NCBI RefSeq assembly: GCF_028858725.1
Contig: NC_084761.1
Coordinates: 34,440,501 to 34,504,500, forward strand
Reading direction: 5' to 3'
Length of the DNA stretch: 64,000 nt
DNA from: Colius striatus
Lineage: Eukaryota; Chordata; Aves; Coliiformes; Coliidae
Shown piece after piece: positions 26,201 through 41,200 of the stretch (the first letter of the stretch is position 1; each line of letters starts with the position of its first letter). Under the pieces are notes generated by a model. It saw nothing but the letters and a program-made list of their open reading frames with translations, was not told the DNA's origin and made no database searches. A program made the translations under genes and the position numbers.

Positions 26201-29200
26201 AGTTCAAAACTTACATCAGTCTATGTAAATTGTGTGCAAGGTGGCTGGAGATGCAGTTTTTTAAAGGAACTCTAAAGCTGCAATAATGTTGCAGTTATTT
26301 CTTGAAGATGATTTTTACAACACCTACACTATGCCATGAAGTTGAGGATAGCAGTGGCCAGCACCCTCTGCTCCCCAACTTGCATTATCCACTGTACTGC
26401 TTTAGCATAAAGCATAAAGAGGATTGTCTTGGTAGTAACTTCATTCTTTAAGCTGTAACAAAAAACAGAGCAACGTAAAATTCCTGATATATACGCAAAA
26501 TAAGGCCCTGAGCTGTGAATTTACTGTCCAAAAAGAAATAGTCACGTTAGAGTCCCTATAGCTCACTGCACAGGCTATAGGAGTTCCTTGATCCTTCACA
26601 GCTAGCACAGCGGAGAAGGTTAATTTGGTTTCATGCCTATAGATCATAGAATCACAGAGTCCTAAGAGTTGGAAGGGACCTTTAGAGATCATCTAGTCTA
26701 ACTCCTCTGCCAAAGCAAGTCCACCTAGATCAGGTCACACAGGAACATGTCCACGTGAGTTTGAAGACTGCCAGAGGAGACTCCACAGCCTCCCTGGGCA
26801 GCCTGTGCCAGGGCTCCCTCATCCTTATAGTAGTTTTTCCTTATTTTTAGGAGGAATCTTTTGTGTCCCAGCTTTTGTCCATGACCCCTATTCCTATCAC
26901 TGGACACTATACAAAAAAGGTGTTGCCTCACCCCCTTGACATAAATCTTTCAAATACTGAATAGTCTCAGATCCTGGAGCCTTTTCTACTAGGAGAGGTG
27001 TTCTAGTCCCCTGATCATCTTGGTGGCCCTGCGCGGGACTCTCTCCAGAAGTTTCCTGTCCCTCTTGAGCTGAGGAGCCCAGAACTGAACACAGGACTCC
27101 AGATGAGGCCTCACCAGGGCAGAGTAGAGGGGGAGCAGAACCTCCCTTGACCTGCTGGCCACACTCTTCTTGATGCACCCCAGGATGCCATTGGCCTTCT
27201 TGGCCACGAGGGCACATTGCTGGCTCATGTTCAGTTTATTATCAACCAGGACTCCCAGGTCTCTCTCTGCAGAGCTGCTCTCCAGTGGTGAAAGGACCAG
27301 CTACTGGCAGTTGTCTCTCCAGATGTGCTTCTCTGCCGTGCAGATGTTGGTGTAAGGCAGGAGCAATGGGTCAGGGGAGCATGTCCCAGTGCACTTAAGA
27401 GGGCCTTAAAAAGGGTAGGAGAAATAATTTGTTTCATAAGGGAGGTGGTAGAGTCCCCATCCCTGGAGATATTGAAAAGCTGTGTAGCTGAGGTGCTGAG
27501 TGACATGGTTTAGTGGTGGCTGTGGCATTGTGAGGCGAGTGTTTGGACTCAATGATCTCAAAGGTCTTTCCCAATTGAAATGATTCTATGATTTTTTTTT
27601 TTTTTCACTGAGGCTGTTGAGACATTGCAAGAAAGAGTTAGGAAATACCAAAACATCTGTTCCCTCAAAAGTGCTTTTAGAAGTGTACCTGGTCATTGTT
27701 GGCCAGGAGAACAGTCAGTCCTGTCAGCAGCAAAGAGCTCCATCATCATAACTCTTTTTTTTTTTACTTGTTTAGAAATAATAGCTATTGTAAAATAAAA
27801 AAAAAAATCCGCATCTGTTATCAGAGAAAAATCTGATAATGTGCTGTCATCTTTGCACAACATCTTTTTCTTCAATATAACGCTAGACTATCCTGAAAAT
27901 AGCTGCACGTTAACTGTAAGAAATGCCATTGTGAATTTAGACAATCTCTCCCATTCAATCCCAAGCAGGTAGCTCTCACATTTAGCTTTACCATTCACAC
28001 TGCCTAGAACGTTTATTTTGTATGCTACAACACTGAGTTCATATGAACTTATGAACATACAATTTGTTCCTATTATTATTTTTAAATTACAATTAATGAA
28101 TGTATATAATGCCAATAGGTTTCTACCCTCTTAATTTCTTTTCTACAGCTCTGCTTAAGATGCACTTCCTTAGAAACCCCTTTAAAAATCAGAGACACTG
28201 ATGCACATTTAGGAGTATTATGGCGTATGTAAAATTTTTGGGTTTATTTGGTTTTGTCACTGTGTCAGTTCCTACTTGTAAGTCCACCCAAAATAGTGTT
28301 TTTTCTTTCATAGAGAGAAGATAATAACACATACTGGGCACTTTGCAGAGGCTACCTGTAGTACTCTCCATCCACAGTTCCGAAACAGAGACAGACAAAT
28401 TGGCCTTTAGACCATGTTTTTCTTTTCCCACCTTCTGTATCCTTCTTAGTGAAGCAAAAGCCACTGTACTGAAAGAAATTGTAAGCTGGTGACCAGAAAC
28501 CTAGCTCAGTGGAGGAAAGCCCCAGTGCAGACTGAGACACCCTTTTCCTGAGCTGACTGAATTAGCACAAAAGAGTCAAACCTAGATGAAAGTAACTGTG
28601 AATGTTCAGCCAGATCCACCTTCCTACGTTTCTTCAAGTTGCCAGGGAAAGGCACCACCCTTCACTGTCTGTCCTTGCTGCTGTAAAAGAAAAAGTTCTT
28701 TCTGCTTTTATGGTAGACTCCCCAGGTGATAAGCAGTGAATCTGCCATTTCCTTGAGGCCCTTAACCTGTTAAGAGATTTCCCTCTCTCCTTGCTCTCTT
28801 TCTTATCACAATCACATGCATCTGGCTGCAAACCATCCTCTCCTTCCTTCTGCACTACTCTCCCATCTCATCTGCCTTCTGCTAGGGTTGCATTTGTGGG
28901 ACACTAGTGAGCAGCACGACTGCCCCAAACTCAACTAAACCAGCTAGCAACCAGAAGGGCAAATTTGAACCTCTGTTGAAATCACACTGGAGAAGAAAGG
29001 AAACTTCTCCTCAGCTTTGTTCAGGTAATTTTCAAACAATGGTCTTTAAAAAAAAAAAATCTCCTATATCTATATAGATCTAAATCTATATCTATCTTCC
29101 TGTCCAAGGGGCCTGATGAATTTTGCATTTAATTTACTCTTAGGCAGACAAATATTACAGAAGACAACCTTGTACAAGACAAGTTAGGTAAGGGCTGGAA

Positions 29201-32200
29201 AGTCTCAAGGTAACTCTAAAAAGAAATGTCAGGAATAATGTGTTCCAATTCTTTTTGCAGAGCGAGAAAAGTCAGTTTCAAATCTGTCTTTCTATTTCAT
29301 GTTGAGCTCGTATTCGGAAAAGTTGCATATTCAATCTGACTCAATGCTGATGTTCACTCTACAAAAGATTCAGATATTAAGAAAGACAAAAGAGGATATG
29401 AAACTATAGATGGGTATGAATAGGATGCAGAATGTAAAAGACAGCATGCTGAGTATTTATAAACCAGAAGCCTCATCTATCAATTCTCTTTCACAAGGTT
29501 ATTCCATCATCATTATAACTCTGCTACTGAATTTCTAGCACAGAATTTGTGCTGGAAGAGACCTCAGGAGGCCACCTCCTCTCCCCCTCGCCTGGAGGCA
29601 CATTGGCCACACTCCAGACTTACCTGACAGTCCCGACAGGTGCTTGTCTGACTTATTTTTTATAAATCCTCCCATGACAGAGTATCCACAGCCTCCTGTG
29701 ACAGTTTTGCCAGTGCAAAGCCACCCCACTGCTAGAAATGGTTTTACTTGATGTTTGTGTGAAATCTCTTCTGTTGTCATTTAAGCCTGTTATTCTGCTC
29801 ACACGAACACAGACAAGGTTTATTCCTTTTCTCTCAAAGCCCTCATTTTAAGCATTTAAATATCATTATCACATCTCCCCCTTTTCCTCTCCAGACTAAA
29901 TAAACACAGACCCTTCAACCTTTATGCACAGCTCATGTTTTCTAAACCTCTGTCCACTACTGTCCTCCACATTGTTCTTGGATTACAGAGCCCGAAACTG
30001 AATGCAGGGCTTTAGCTGTAGAGCAGAATTAACACGTGTCCCTTACAGACAACATTCCCAACATCTCAACCAGATGTTTGCCCTTTCTGCAATGCATATA
30101 ATGTCAGCTCTACACACAGTGTCTGATCAAGACTAATCCAGATCCCTCCCTTAAGCTGCACTGCCTGGGCATTCATCCCTCCTCTTTCTTTGTGGCCACT
30201 CGTCATTACCCCAGGCACAAAATTTTGTCCTCACTGAAAAGGCAACTATTTTCCAGACTGTTTCTGCAATTCCTCAAGATAAAACTGAACTCTAAGTCTG
30301 TCCTCTGAAGTGTTTATAGCACATCCATGCATGGTGTCACCAGGACATTTAAAACGAACACGCCTTCTCTTCCATCATCCACAACATTAATGAAAGGACT
30401 GATTAACACCAGAGCAAGCAGACCCTTGCAGAGCTGCAAATGGTCCCCGGGGTTTGGCAGCTACACTTAACCACTTAACCTACTCTCAGTTTCCCTGCTT
30501 ACTATTGAGCACGTTATGAGAGGCAGCACCGACAGCCTCACAACTCAAGAGGTCAAGTTTCTTTAAGGACCTGACAACAACTATTGTGAACTTTCTTTCC
30601 ATACAAATCTCCAAGTTAGTTACAGTTGTCCTTCCTGAAGCCAGCTGCTGTTATTTTGCTGTCTTCCCTTTGTCCTTTCCCCAACACCATATTCTATTTC
30701 ATGGTGCCTCTTCACCAAGTTGCCTTCTGTCACCTGCATCAAAATACAGGTCTCAAGAACTTGCCAGGCAGCCTTGTGTTGTCCTGAATTCACTTCCCAG
30801 CAGAAAACAAGGCAGGCAAAATCCCACATTTCTCATTCCGTGCTTTGAATTAGTGTAGCTGCTCAGGAAGCCTTTCTCAAGTTTGCCATCCTCTAGTGTT
30901 ACATATTAATTTAAAATTAATGACAGTATTGTGCTTTTTTAAAAATCACTTGCTGTGAATAACTAGAGACTCAGAAAACATATCCAAGAAATGATCAGAG
31001 GTACCAAAGCCTGCTCTGTTGGAAAGGGTAAACCACCCGATTGCTAAGTCTTTTTTTTCATGTGAGATGAAACAGCTATCTATGGCCATTTTGTTTTGGA
31101 TTTGATGTTGATATTTCTTAACAGCTTTTGGTTTGCTGGGTTTAGTGAATGAGGTCTAGTTTGGGTTTATTCTGAGGGAAACCAGAAGGTATTTGTTATG
31201 ACTGAAGAAATTGCTTTGTTTTTTCTCTCCTTTACCATGAGGTTGACCTTCCTTTAAGAGGAAGAAACATAAAAGGAAAGTACAAGAAATAATAAATGTT
31301 TGCCTGTATGAGAAGATTGTACAGTATTAGGGGGGGGAAAAAGTTACTCTGCACAAAGGCAGCTGTTAATAAACCAAGGATCACAAATTTTCAAACAGAT
31401 GTCAAGTGCCTTTCAAGACAGCCATTAGATGTGGACCGGAATGTGTATCTTTCTGTTTGTCTCTCTTAATTAACACCTTTTGTCTTGAAGGTCCTGTAAA
31501 TAATTGGCAAAATAATTAGTGCAGTGACTTCAGAAGCAAAAGAAGTGCACTGTGTGTGTCTGTGACAATTCATGCAAAGCTCTGCTATTTAGCATACGTG
31601 GTATTGAGAGGAACTGGCCAATTCACCAGGAGTTTCATGTGTTCCTCAGAAGGATCTGATCAGAGTCTCCTTACTTGCTTTGGGAATGGACAATAAATCC
31701 CGACTACTGAGAAAAATTAAAACATGTACAATTATGCATGCTTCCCCCTTCACCTGCCCTATTTTAACCCAAGGACATTTCGTGCATATCTGAGCACGAG
31801 GCAATCTATTGATTTCAAACGTTCTGCATAATAATATTTTCAGTTCTGAAAGGGACTTTGTTAGTTATGCAGACTGTCTGGCTGCCCAGGACACACTCAC
31901 TACTGCTCTATCACAGACCTGCAACACGCTTACACTAGATGCAAACCTGTTTGGCAACAGACCCCAAAAACGCTGCAAGGGAAGTATAATGCTGTAATAA
32001 TTAGTTGCAGCCAAGTTGGTTACAATCCCATTAAATGAGGCAGAAATTTGGAAGCCTCTGCTTGATGGCTTGTAGTGCAAAGTGGCTGTCAAGACATAGG
32101 GAAAGTGGGTGTACAGTGAAAGAAGGGTACACAGTGATAGAAGGCTGCACCCAGGCCGATGATCATGGAAATCCAAAGACAGGATGTGACAGATTAAAAA

Positions 32201-35200
32201 CATGCTAGAGCCAGAACCACTGTCACACAGTTGAGCACTGAATTCTGTGGAACAAATTCTGCAAAATCTGTCTTGCTTTGGAAAACTATGCCAAACACAG
32301 CCCACTTCTATAGCTGTCCAAATACCTCACCTTCCTAGAATCGCCTTCCGCAACTTACCAACTATCTGCCTCTTGCTATCAGACTCCAGAGAGCAGCCAT
32401 GATGGCTGGCAGTCCCTGGCCTTCTAGAGAGTGCAAAGACAGAGAGCATATACCAGGCAACGTGTACTCAAAAGACATTCTTTTTGCATGAAGAATAAAT
32501 GCAAAAATGTAAGAAGAATAGATGTAATGTAAATGTAAAAGAATAAATGTACAAAAATGTAATAAATACAAAAAAGTAAAATGCATGTTGGAGACAAGGA
32601 ACTATAATCAGTTGCTCAAGTCAATCTGCTACTCTGTTACAAAAAAAAGTTGCTGTCATACAGGTTGGATTTGTCAGAAGGATCTCTCCAGTATTCTTTT
32701 TCATGCACCTGTATGGATTTTAACACTGACATACAAATAGACAAAGAGTATTTAGTTGACTCTTACCCCAGACAGGTACCAGAACAGGAATAAAATTAAA
32801 TGAGTGCTTTTGAGGACCAAGAGAATCCAGATTTGCAAGGCTTAGTGAGTACCTACCATTGTGTTCTGCCAGCAGCAAGGACAGCAGTGTGGCATCTACC
32901 TCCAGCACTGCTTTCAACAAGCACGTTTCACAGAAATACTGAGAGATAAATGAACAACAGGACCCAGTGCCTGATGAAGCATGCCTTGTGTGGAGGCTTA
33001 AGTGCCACTTTTCACACTTTTTCTTGGCCAGGAAGCCAAGAGGGGTCAGGCATTCTTATCATCAAGAAACCAAAGGGGATATCTAATGTCCTGGGTGGGT
33101 AGAGCTCACAACTCTGACCAAAACTGAAGGCAAATAAAAGAATCATAAGCACTACTAATGGGATAAGGCAAGGGAGAAAAATGCACTATATAAGTCAATC
33201 CACGTGCATGTGCACTCCTTCTGCAACTATATTGGCAATAAAAACTGCTGTTCCATCACACGGCCAGAAACCACTGCCAGGATCTTGAAATATTCCTTCA
33301 GATTTTCAGAGAAGTTTAAGTCCTGCAAGTATGATTAAGGGATTGGAGCATCTGTCATATAAGCAGAGCCTGAGAGAGCTAGAACTTGTTCAGCCTGGAG
33401 AAGAGAAGCTTTGGTGAGAGCTTTCCAATCTACATAAACACCTGATGAGGGGGAATAAGGAGACGAAACCAAGCTCTTCTCAGTGATGCCCAGTGTAGAG
33501 GATGCAAGGGCACAAACTGAAATACAGGAAAATCCATTTAAAACATAAGAAACCACTTATTTTACTGTGAGTGTGGTCAAATGCTGGCACAGGTTGGCCA
33601 CAGATCGCCCTAAGAGTCTCCATCCCTAGTGATATTAAAAACCTGACTGGACACAGTCTCAGGCAACAAGTTGACTCTCTGCTCTGAGGAAGCAGGTGGA
33701 ACTAGACCCCCTTCCTCAATCATTCTGTGATTCTCTCAAAAACACTAATCCATAAGTTCTTCTGTCCTGACTGAATTAGAAATCCATTGCTTCTAACTGT
33801 GCTCTTAACCCCTAGCTTTCTTTTACAGATTCTAGCATTTAGAACTTGGAGAAAGCCCTCCAACACAGAGGATTACCCACAATGTGAAGTTAAAGGCTTT
33901 TTGGCAGATGCAAGCAAACACCAACCAGAAGGTGGTGTGGATTGTTCTAATTAACTCCATGGGTACACAACTGGAAAGATATACAGGGCAATTAAAATGC
34001 CAACATTCATCATTGGTCACGTTAGCAGGAATCCTCAAGGCTTGTGCATTTCACAGTCCCCTTAAGGCCTAAGGCCATTCTCCAGGGTGACAGAAGTACG
34101 TTCTGCACAGTTCCCTACAGAGAAATCAAACCCTCAGGGTGTCCCTTCATTTCAGCAGTGCAGTTCCAGTGATTTCAAGGACATCATAATGTAAGTCACA
34201 AGTAGAAAGTCTGGCAGCAGGCTAAAAGAGACTCAAGAAGGAAAACTGTCTCTAGCAGCTTGCGAAGAAATGGAAACTGTACTTGGATTGTCTCTAAACT
34301 CATGTTTATTTCATGAAAGTCCTGACTTTCTTAACTGACCTAGTGATGACCCAAAATTCAGAGCTGATTATTGTAGGTGGTTGCAGAAGTTTAGTTTGCT
34401 GAAGAGCACAGGGGACCACAACCGAGCAGAAATACTGCTGGAAAATAGCATATATATGAACGAACACATCTGAAGGTTAGATCAAAAGAACTCTTCTAGA
34501 TGCTTTAAGCCACAAACAATTACATCACGAAAAGGTATATTGACCTTAAAGTGTCTTTAAAAAGGGATTAAGACAGAAAGCACATGCAAAATACTTCATA
34601 TTAAACAATGTGGTATCTGTGCAACATGAACAGCTTGATTGTTTATCACTTTCAAGTTAGAACTCTAAACCTTCAGGAAGTATTTTTCAACTACAGTCAC
34701 AGAAGAAAGTAAATAAGATTAATTGTGGCCACAGCCTCGTCAATCTCAAGCAACTGCTGAAATTTCACACAGCTGAAAGATATGGCCTTGCCTTCACCCC
34801 GCTCACATCTCAACATTCCCATAGACTATTAGGAAAAAAAAAATTAGTTCACTGCTTCCCCTGGTCTGGTTTACAGTGTGGCCACACAAATGTTAGTACT
34901 GGAGAATGTGCAAAGATGAGGTCCAGGGAGCAGCAGATTTTTCTCTTAAAGGATAGTAAAGTTACCATGCAATTACTGCTTTAGAGAAAAGAAGGAAGGT
35001 GTGAATGTGAGAGTAATAAGAGAAACATGTACATCTCCTGGATAGACCTATAGTTCCAAACATATAGGAATCTGTGTTACACACATTACCTTAGTTCAAC
35101 AAAAATAAAACTGACAGTACCAAAATCCAAAACTGTGTTTCCAATTTTCTGCTGAACTAAGGATCATACTGCTGATTCAATGTTGACTTCTGGACATTTC

Positions 35201-38200
35201 TGTAGAGCACAGCCTATCTGTCATTATACAGGTCAATTAAAGAGTGTAGAGACACTGTGTGGCAGAAGAGACTCTGATGCATTTTCAAAAGGGTACTTGA
35301 GGACAGAAGCTTTATTTCATTGAAATAAATAACACTGGTAAATTTAGCTCTGACACCAATGGACAAAATTAAAAACACCAGGGCTATTCATGGACTGGAA
35401 CTTCCCAAAACCTACATCCACCAGTTCCAAAAGTCTATTTCAGCCACGTGAAATTCATTTACTGCAATCAAAATTACAGTTTTGCAAGAAGCAGTACATT
35501 TTCACAAAAAAAGATGAATTTTTATTGGGTTGGGGTGGGTCTTTTTTTGATTTTGATTTTTTTAAAATTCCATCCTCTACAGATGACAGTGTTTCAATAT
35601 TTGGCACCATCAGTGTAAATGAAGGAGAACCAGGTCCTTGGTGAATAGGAGAGAAAACAATGAAATATTATACTACACACTAACATATATAGAGAAAAAA
35701 ATATTCCCCCAAACCCATGGCTGGAGTCTTTGCCAATATTAATGAACTGACTGGAATAGTGAATAGCACTCATCTGGATTTCACAAAGGCAGGTTTGATT
35801 TACAGAAGGAGTCAGTACAATAGTGGAAAACTATTAAACACATTAAAGATTGGCTAAGGGTCAGGAACACCAGCAGAAGATCACGTTTTTAATTTATCTA
35901 GTGATCTGGACTGAACTATACAGCCTGACATAAAACTAAATTCTCTTCTGTCAAAAGAAGAGTCTTAGAAAACAAAAGATTAAAATGCCCTTTTAAAGGA
36001 ACCGTTTGAAATGAAAAGTTTCATTTCCTCTTCCTACCTTTTGCTAGGTCAAAAAAGGTGTTTCGGCTGTTCTTATAGGGGAAAGCTGAAATTATTGAAT
36101 TGTTTTGGATATGACTTTGTATTAGACAGGACTTTGATAGTGGGGTAATTTTTGAGCATGGTGTGTTTGATTGATGTGGATAACAATACTGTTTTATTTC
36201 CATTCTTTGAGTAAAAATGAACTCATTTGGACAGTAAAGTAATACAGAGAAGAGTCATGTAACTACAACTAACTTTGTATGGTTATTAATATACAGAATA
36301 CCTTAAAAAGGAAGGGAAATAGTTCCCGAAATCTATCTAATCTTTTGAACTACGTAGTAGACAAAACCACCTTCTTCTCTTCTCTTCTCTTCTCTTCTCT
36401 TCTCTTCTCTTCTCTTCTCTTCTCTTCTCTTCTCTTCTCTTCTCTTCTCTTCTCTTCTCTTCTCTTCTCTTCTCAGATTATTAAGAATTCACCACAGATT
36501 ATCAGGGAGTTACCATGACTTCTGTGGGGCTGTTGAGTCCCCTTTTGACAGCTGGTGGGGATTCCCTTGTCATTTCCTTTGGTAACAGACTTAAAAGCGG
36601 CTGCATGAGAACCACTTCTACCTGCGATAGTGCTGCTGACCAGGATTACTGCAGATCTGTTTCAGGCCAAATCCAACATTATGCTGTTATTTACTAAGGT
36701 GTTTTTTCCTCCAGTTAGTGCCCTGATCAGAACATTGCTCTCACATATATCCTAATATGTTTTCCCTAATTATTTCATATTCCTTGGGGATCTTATATAC
36801 TCAATGCCCTACAAAAAGTGCTCTTTAACAGTCAATCTTGCAATTTTCTTATCAACTGGCTACAAAGAGAAGTGCTTTGGGCTGAGACGGTCACTAAACT
36901 GAAGTCTTGAGGACTAAACTTTGGACCAACCATACTTAAAAATCCTCTTTAATAGCTTCGACACACAAAACCCCCAGAATTGCATTAATGAAAAAGTGAT
37001 ATCATCAATATGCAGAGATTCCAGAGTACTAAAGAAATAATCTTGAGAGCTACAATAACAAGGGAAACATTTGAAATTACAAGGCCATATGCCTAGAAAG
37101 TAGGAATAAGAATTTCTGTTGCATGCTGAAATCACGAACTGAAATTGTAAAAGAAAAGTAAAATCTGTTATGATTTGATTAGCAAATGGACTGAGAGTTA
37201 TCAGCATGTTGTAGTTACAAAGACTGTGATCAATCACAAGAGGCATTTCCAATATATATATGACTGCATGCCACCGAAAAAGTCATTGGCAAGACCTCCT
37301 GTAAAAAAGCATACATAGTTCTGACTACTCATACGTGCAGAAATTAATTTCCCTAAACAGAGGCAGAAAAAGGCTACAATGTTGGTCAGGAAACGGAAAC
37401 CCTGTAATACTAAAAGAGACTAAAGACATTGTCTGGCTTACTTTTCCAAAACGAAGATGGGATTAGATGGATGCAAGATGGCACATCAGATGGTGAACAT
37501 CACAAGGGAGAATTATCAAACTGAAGGACAGCAGTGGTGAAACAACAAAAGTAGAACTTGCTGTGAGCAAATTCAGGCTGAAAAGGGTGGTCCCAACCCT
37601 TCAAAGGGGTGAGCTTCTGAAATGATGTCCTCATACAAATAATGAGGAGGACAGGTTTAAGATGGATGTTGATGACGAAGGAGATTATATAATGTTGTTA
37701 CCTATTATAGTAAAGAACTGAATTTGACACGAGGTATCTTACTGTCCTATGCTTCTGTCACTTTTCCCAATTCCTCTGTAGCTAGGATGCCAAGAAGTCT
37801 GCAGACAGAAAGTTGGCAGCAATCTGGGGATATAACCACCCATACTGGTGCTCTCTTAGAAAGAAACACTATATACACAGGGTTCCACCAAGGCAGTCCA
37901 GACCATCTGGAAGCAAAGGGTCACTCCTGCCACTCTGCCTGTCTGAGTCCAGTCTGGTCACAGAGAGCCAGCACAGACCAGCAGCTCAGACCCCAGTGCT
38001 TGTTCATCAGACTCTGCAAGCTGTGGCAACAGGGGTGCAGCGCGTAGCATGGAGTCACAGTTTTGGATGTGGGTGCTGCTTGATGAACACTCATGGCCAG
38101 TAGCAGTTGATCTGCTTGGATCTTTGTTCATGACTTGAAGACAACATTGGACTGGGAATGTCCTGTCATTTTCTTACATTGTTCTTTTCTGCTTCTTACT

Positions 38201-41200
38201 ACCCTGTTTCAGGGATGAAGTAACCCAAACCAAATCTGAAGCGAAGGCACACATACCATTTACCCACGGGACATCACATATGCATTTCCACAGAATTTTC
38301 TGCTGTATCCCGTTAGCCTTTATAAATGGTTTCCCACCATTCCTTTATGCTACTCTCTGCAGGGATAAAGTTTTTTCTGAGCTATCCATAGCACTATATA
38401 GACTATTTCTTCTTGCAAGGCTGAAATCTATGTGCAGGTATTCTGCCATTCTTTTACATGAATATCACATATGTAATTGATTAAAAATTTAAATCGCATT
38501 CCTGGTGCTATTTATTGTGAAGTTGCACTTCAGGTACAAGAATTTATTATGAAGCTGAGAAAAAATTAACATATTTGGAATTATAAGGTTATTCCAAAAA
38601 TAAAAATGAAGCAGAAACTGTCATTTTCGGTATTCAGTATACATGTTGGTCTTACATATCAGAGTCTGATAATCACACAGCACTATGTATAGTAATACAC
38701 AAACCTATCAAGGTAATACTTATACTCCATAAGGCAGAATATGGGGCAGCATAAACATACAAAACCCAGTTCCTCAGGAGCCATTCTAACACTTCAGAAT
38801 GTCCTAACCAACTAGATACTTTACATCTTTTAAGTGGAAGATGGAACATGTCACCAAAACCTATCTACAGTTTTAGTGGCCTTTAAAATGAGGTCTCATG
38901 GAGAATTAAAATTCTCAGACATTCATTTTGGTATGAGGTAAGCTGCTAGAGGCCATATCCTCTGAGGTATCTAGTACCACCTGAGAAGTCTTAAGAGTTC
39001 TTGTCTTTCATATGGGTATATGAATATTCCATGTTATGCCAAGGTCAAAAGCCAGGACTGAAGTGCTAACCTGGTTTACATTTTAATGCTTAAAAGGGAC
39101 CACACTTAATCTGGTTCTCCTCACCCTGAGTTACAAAATCCAGTACTTCGCAAAAGAGTGGCTGAGTCTTACCTGAAGCCCCTTGTCCTTATGCTACAAA
39201 TTTTCTTCTTCTTCCTATGTATATTTACCCTTAAACAGCATCTAGCTCTTAACCTCATCTGCCACTTCACAAGCTGTCAAATGACTATTCAGGCATTAAA
39301 AAAATTAAGAGTCTCTTAAGTTGTAAATTACACGACAGTCTATAGCTGAAAATTAGCAGTAACGTGCCCAAAAACTTATTGATTGCTAAGAAAAGGTGAA
39401 TAACCCCCTCTATGGCTGGCTGTGTAATTACTGACCTTTAGAACCCAAGAGCTATTAATTTAAGAACAGCAAATGAGTTATTTTGAAACAGGACAGTATA
39501 GGCACATTTACAGTTTTTGTATGTGTTCAGTGCCACTGTCAATAGTATTGGTACATGCCTGTATTTTCCATTTTAATGTAGATATAACCCAAGCTACAGC
39601 TAGATATAAAATGCCTGTCAACTAGTTCAGAAGATCAGTGGGCACGTACCTACAGATACTGAGGACTTTTAGTTCACTTTAAGAACTCTACACCCTTTTA
39701 AAAAGGTTTCTAAATTGCCGTTAAAGCAGGAAAATTGTGCTGCCAAGCTCAGCCACTCTTATACATGTACTGCAAACATTTAATCTGCACTCTGAGAAAT
39801 GGAAATTGCTAGTAACAGGAGATGACCAGTCAGCAATTTGATATCAGTAAAGTTCCTTTACATATGGGAGACATACAAAAGACCCCCCACTCTGTTAAAA
39901 TAGGCGAGTTTAATCTGTTATAGACTCTTGTAAAATTAATGGAAATAGCAGTTTAAAGACTATTAATACAAATACTTGAGCAATATTGAACTTTTTTCTT
40001 TTTCTCTTTAATAATAACCACTTGTGATAGGAGAGTTGCCTTTTGACAAAGCAAACTACATTTTAAGAGCATTAGTCAGGTGGTGCAGTTTGCAGTAGGA
40101 ACATTTTTTAAAGATATATTCACTGGGATTAATGAAAGAAAAGGATATCTGACCTGGTGCAGGTGTCCTTCCATGAAGAGCATTTTCATTAGGCAGGAGA
40201 TCTTTTGAGTTGGAAGTGAACGGTGATTGTCTAAAAGTGTCATCCGAAAAGAAAGGGCTATAGAAAAAAATAAGATGTCTTTTTGTAAAAAAAAAGTAAA
40301 AATAGTCATTAACAGAATAAGTAAATATGATTATTGACCCTATCATCTTAATATTATATCAAATACCATCTTGTCAAAAGTCCTGTTACATTTACAAAGT
40401 TCATTCTGGAAGATATGCAGCCCATGAGGCAAGGCGTGGAGAAGAGGAAAGCTTTGTTAAATTGCATCTCAGAATGAAAACTGAAGTCTTTCCAAAAGGT
40501 TTTTACCTACAACATCTCAGATTTGTTAGATCACAATACAATATGGATCATTAAAACTTTTTCAAAACTTTCTATTCTACTGTCGTATCTGGAGAAGGCA
40601 ATCAGGAGAGGTGGAAAATATTAATATTTAATAATCTGAGGTATATAGCAATCATTTTTTAAATCCACCTTTAAAAATTTTAGTCTGAGATGCTGAATAG
40701 TTGAATAGGTCTACTTTGACAAGGTGTTCCGTAAATGAAATTAGTAAGTTTAACTTTTAAAGCAGGAAACAAGTTGTATAAGCTAACTGAATGGTTACTT
40801 CCCAAATTCTATCAAGTGCAAAAATTACCAGCTACTTGACTCCAAAAAGCATAGCATGCTTTGGTTTTAATTAACAGGCAGTAAAAAGTTAATGTCAATA
40901 GTGAATTGGCATTTCTGACAAAGTATTTTATTTTCTGCTTAATTAAAGATGATAACAGAAACAAGAATTCCTTGTCTACAGTACAGACAGACTTCAGTAA
41001 GAGGCACAACAGAAAGTTCAAAATGGCAAAAGACAGTCTTCCTTGGAAAACTCTTTTCTAAGGCAGTGTATTCCATCTGCATGCAAAATACCAGCTTCTT
41101 CTAAGCAAAATGAGAGTTACATTAAATCTGATCTCTCTCATATGAGAATCCTTAACAGGTTGGTGTCTATAGTAGGTGTTTTAAAGGTGCAGCACAGAAG

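Larger units (their letters stand above)
19831..40153 (-). other. ZNF827: ZNF827 20.3-kb intron
   Basis: This is the largest complete intron in the window. It holds CR1 fragments (26643-27375, 27430-27592, 29535-30560, 33329-33735), an LTR-like stretch (about 32950-33300), an AT-rich degenerate repeat (32491-32580), a TTCTC microsatellite (36375-36474) and a 12-bp inverted repeat (23287-23337). The parts 19831-26640 and 36475-40153 showed no recognisable gene or clear transposon. Confidence 0.85.

Noticed and set aside
26897..27228. Minus-strand frames of 79 and 106 codons
   Set aside because: Frameshifted CR1 ORF2 remnants within a 5'-truncated copy.
36279..36518. Plus-strand open frame with LFSSL repeats
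   Set aside because: It is the translation of the TTCTC microsatellite; a repeat unit of 5 nt gives a periodic peptide with no stops.
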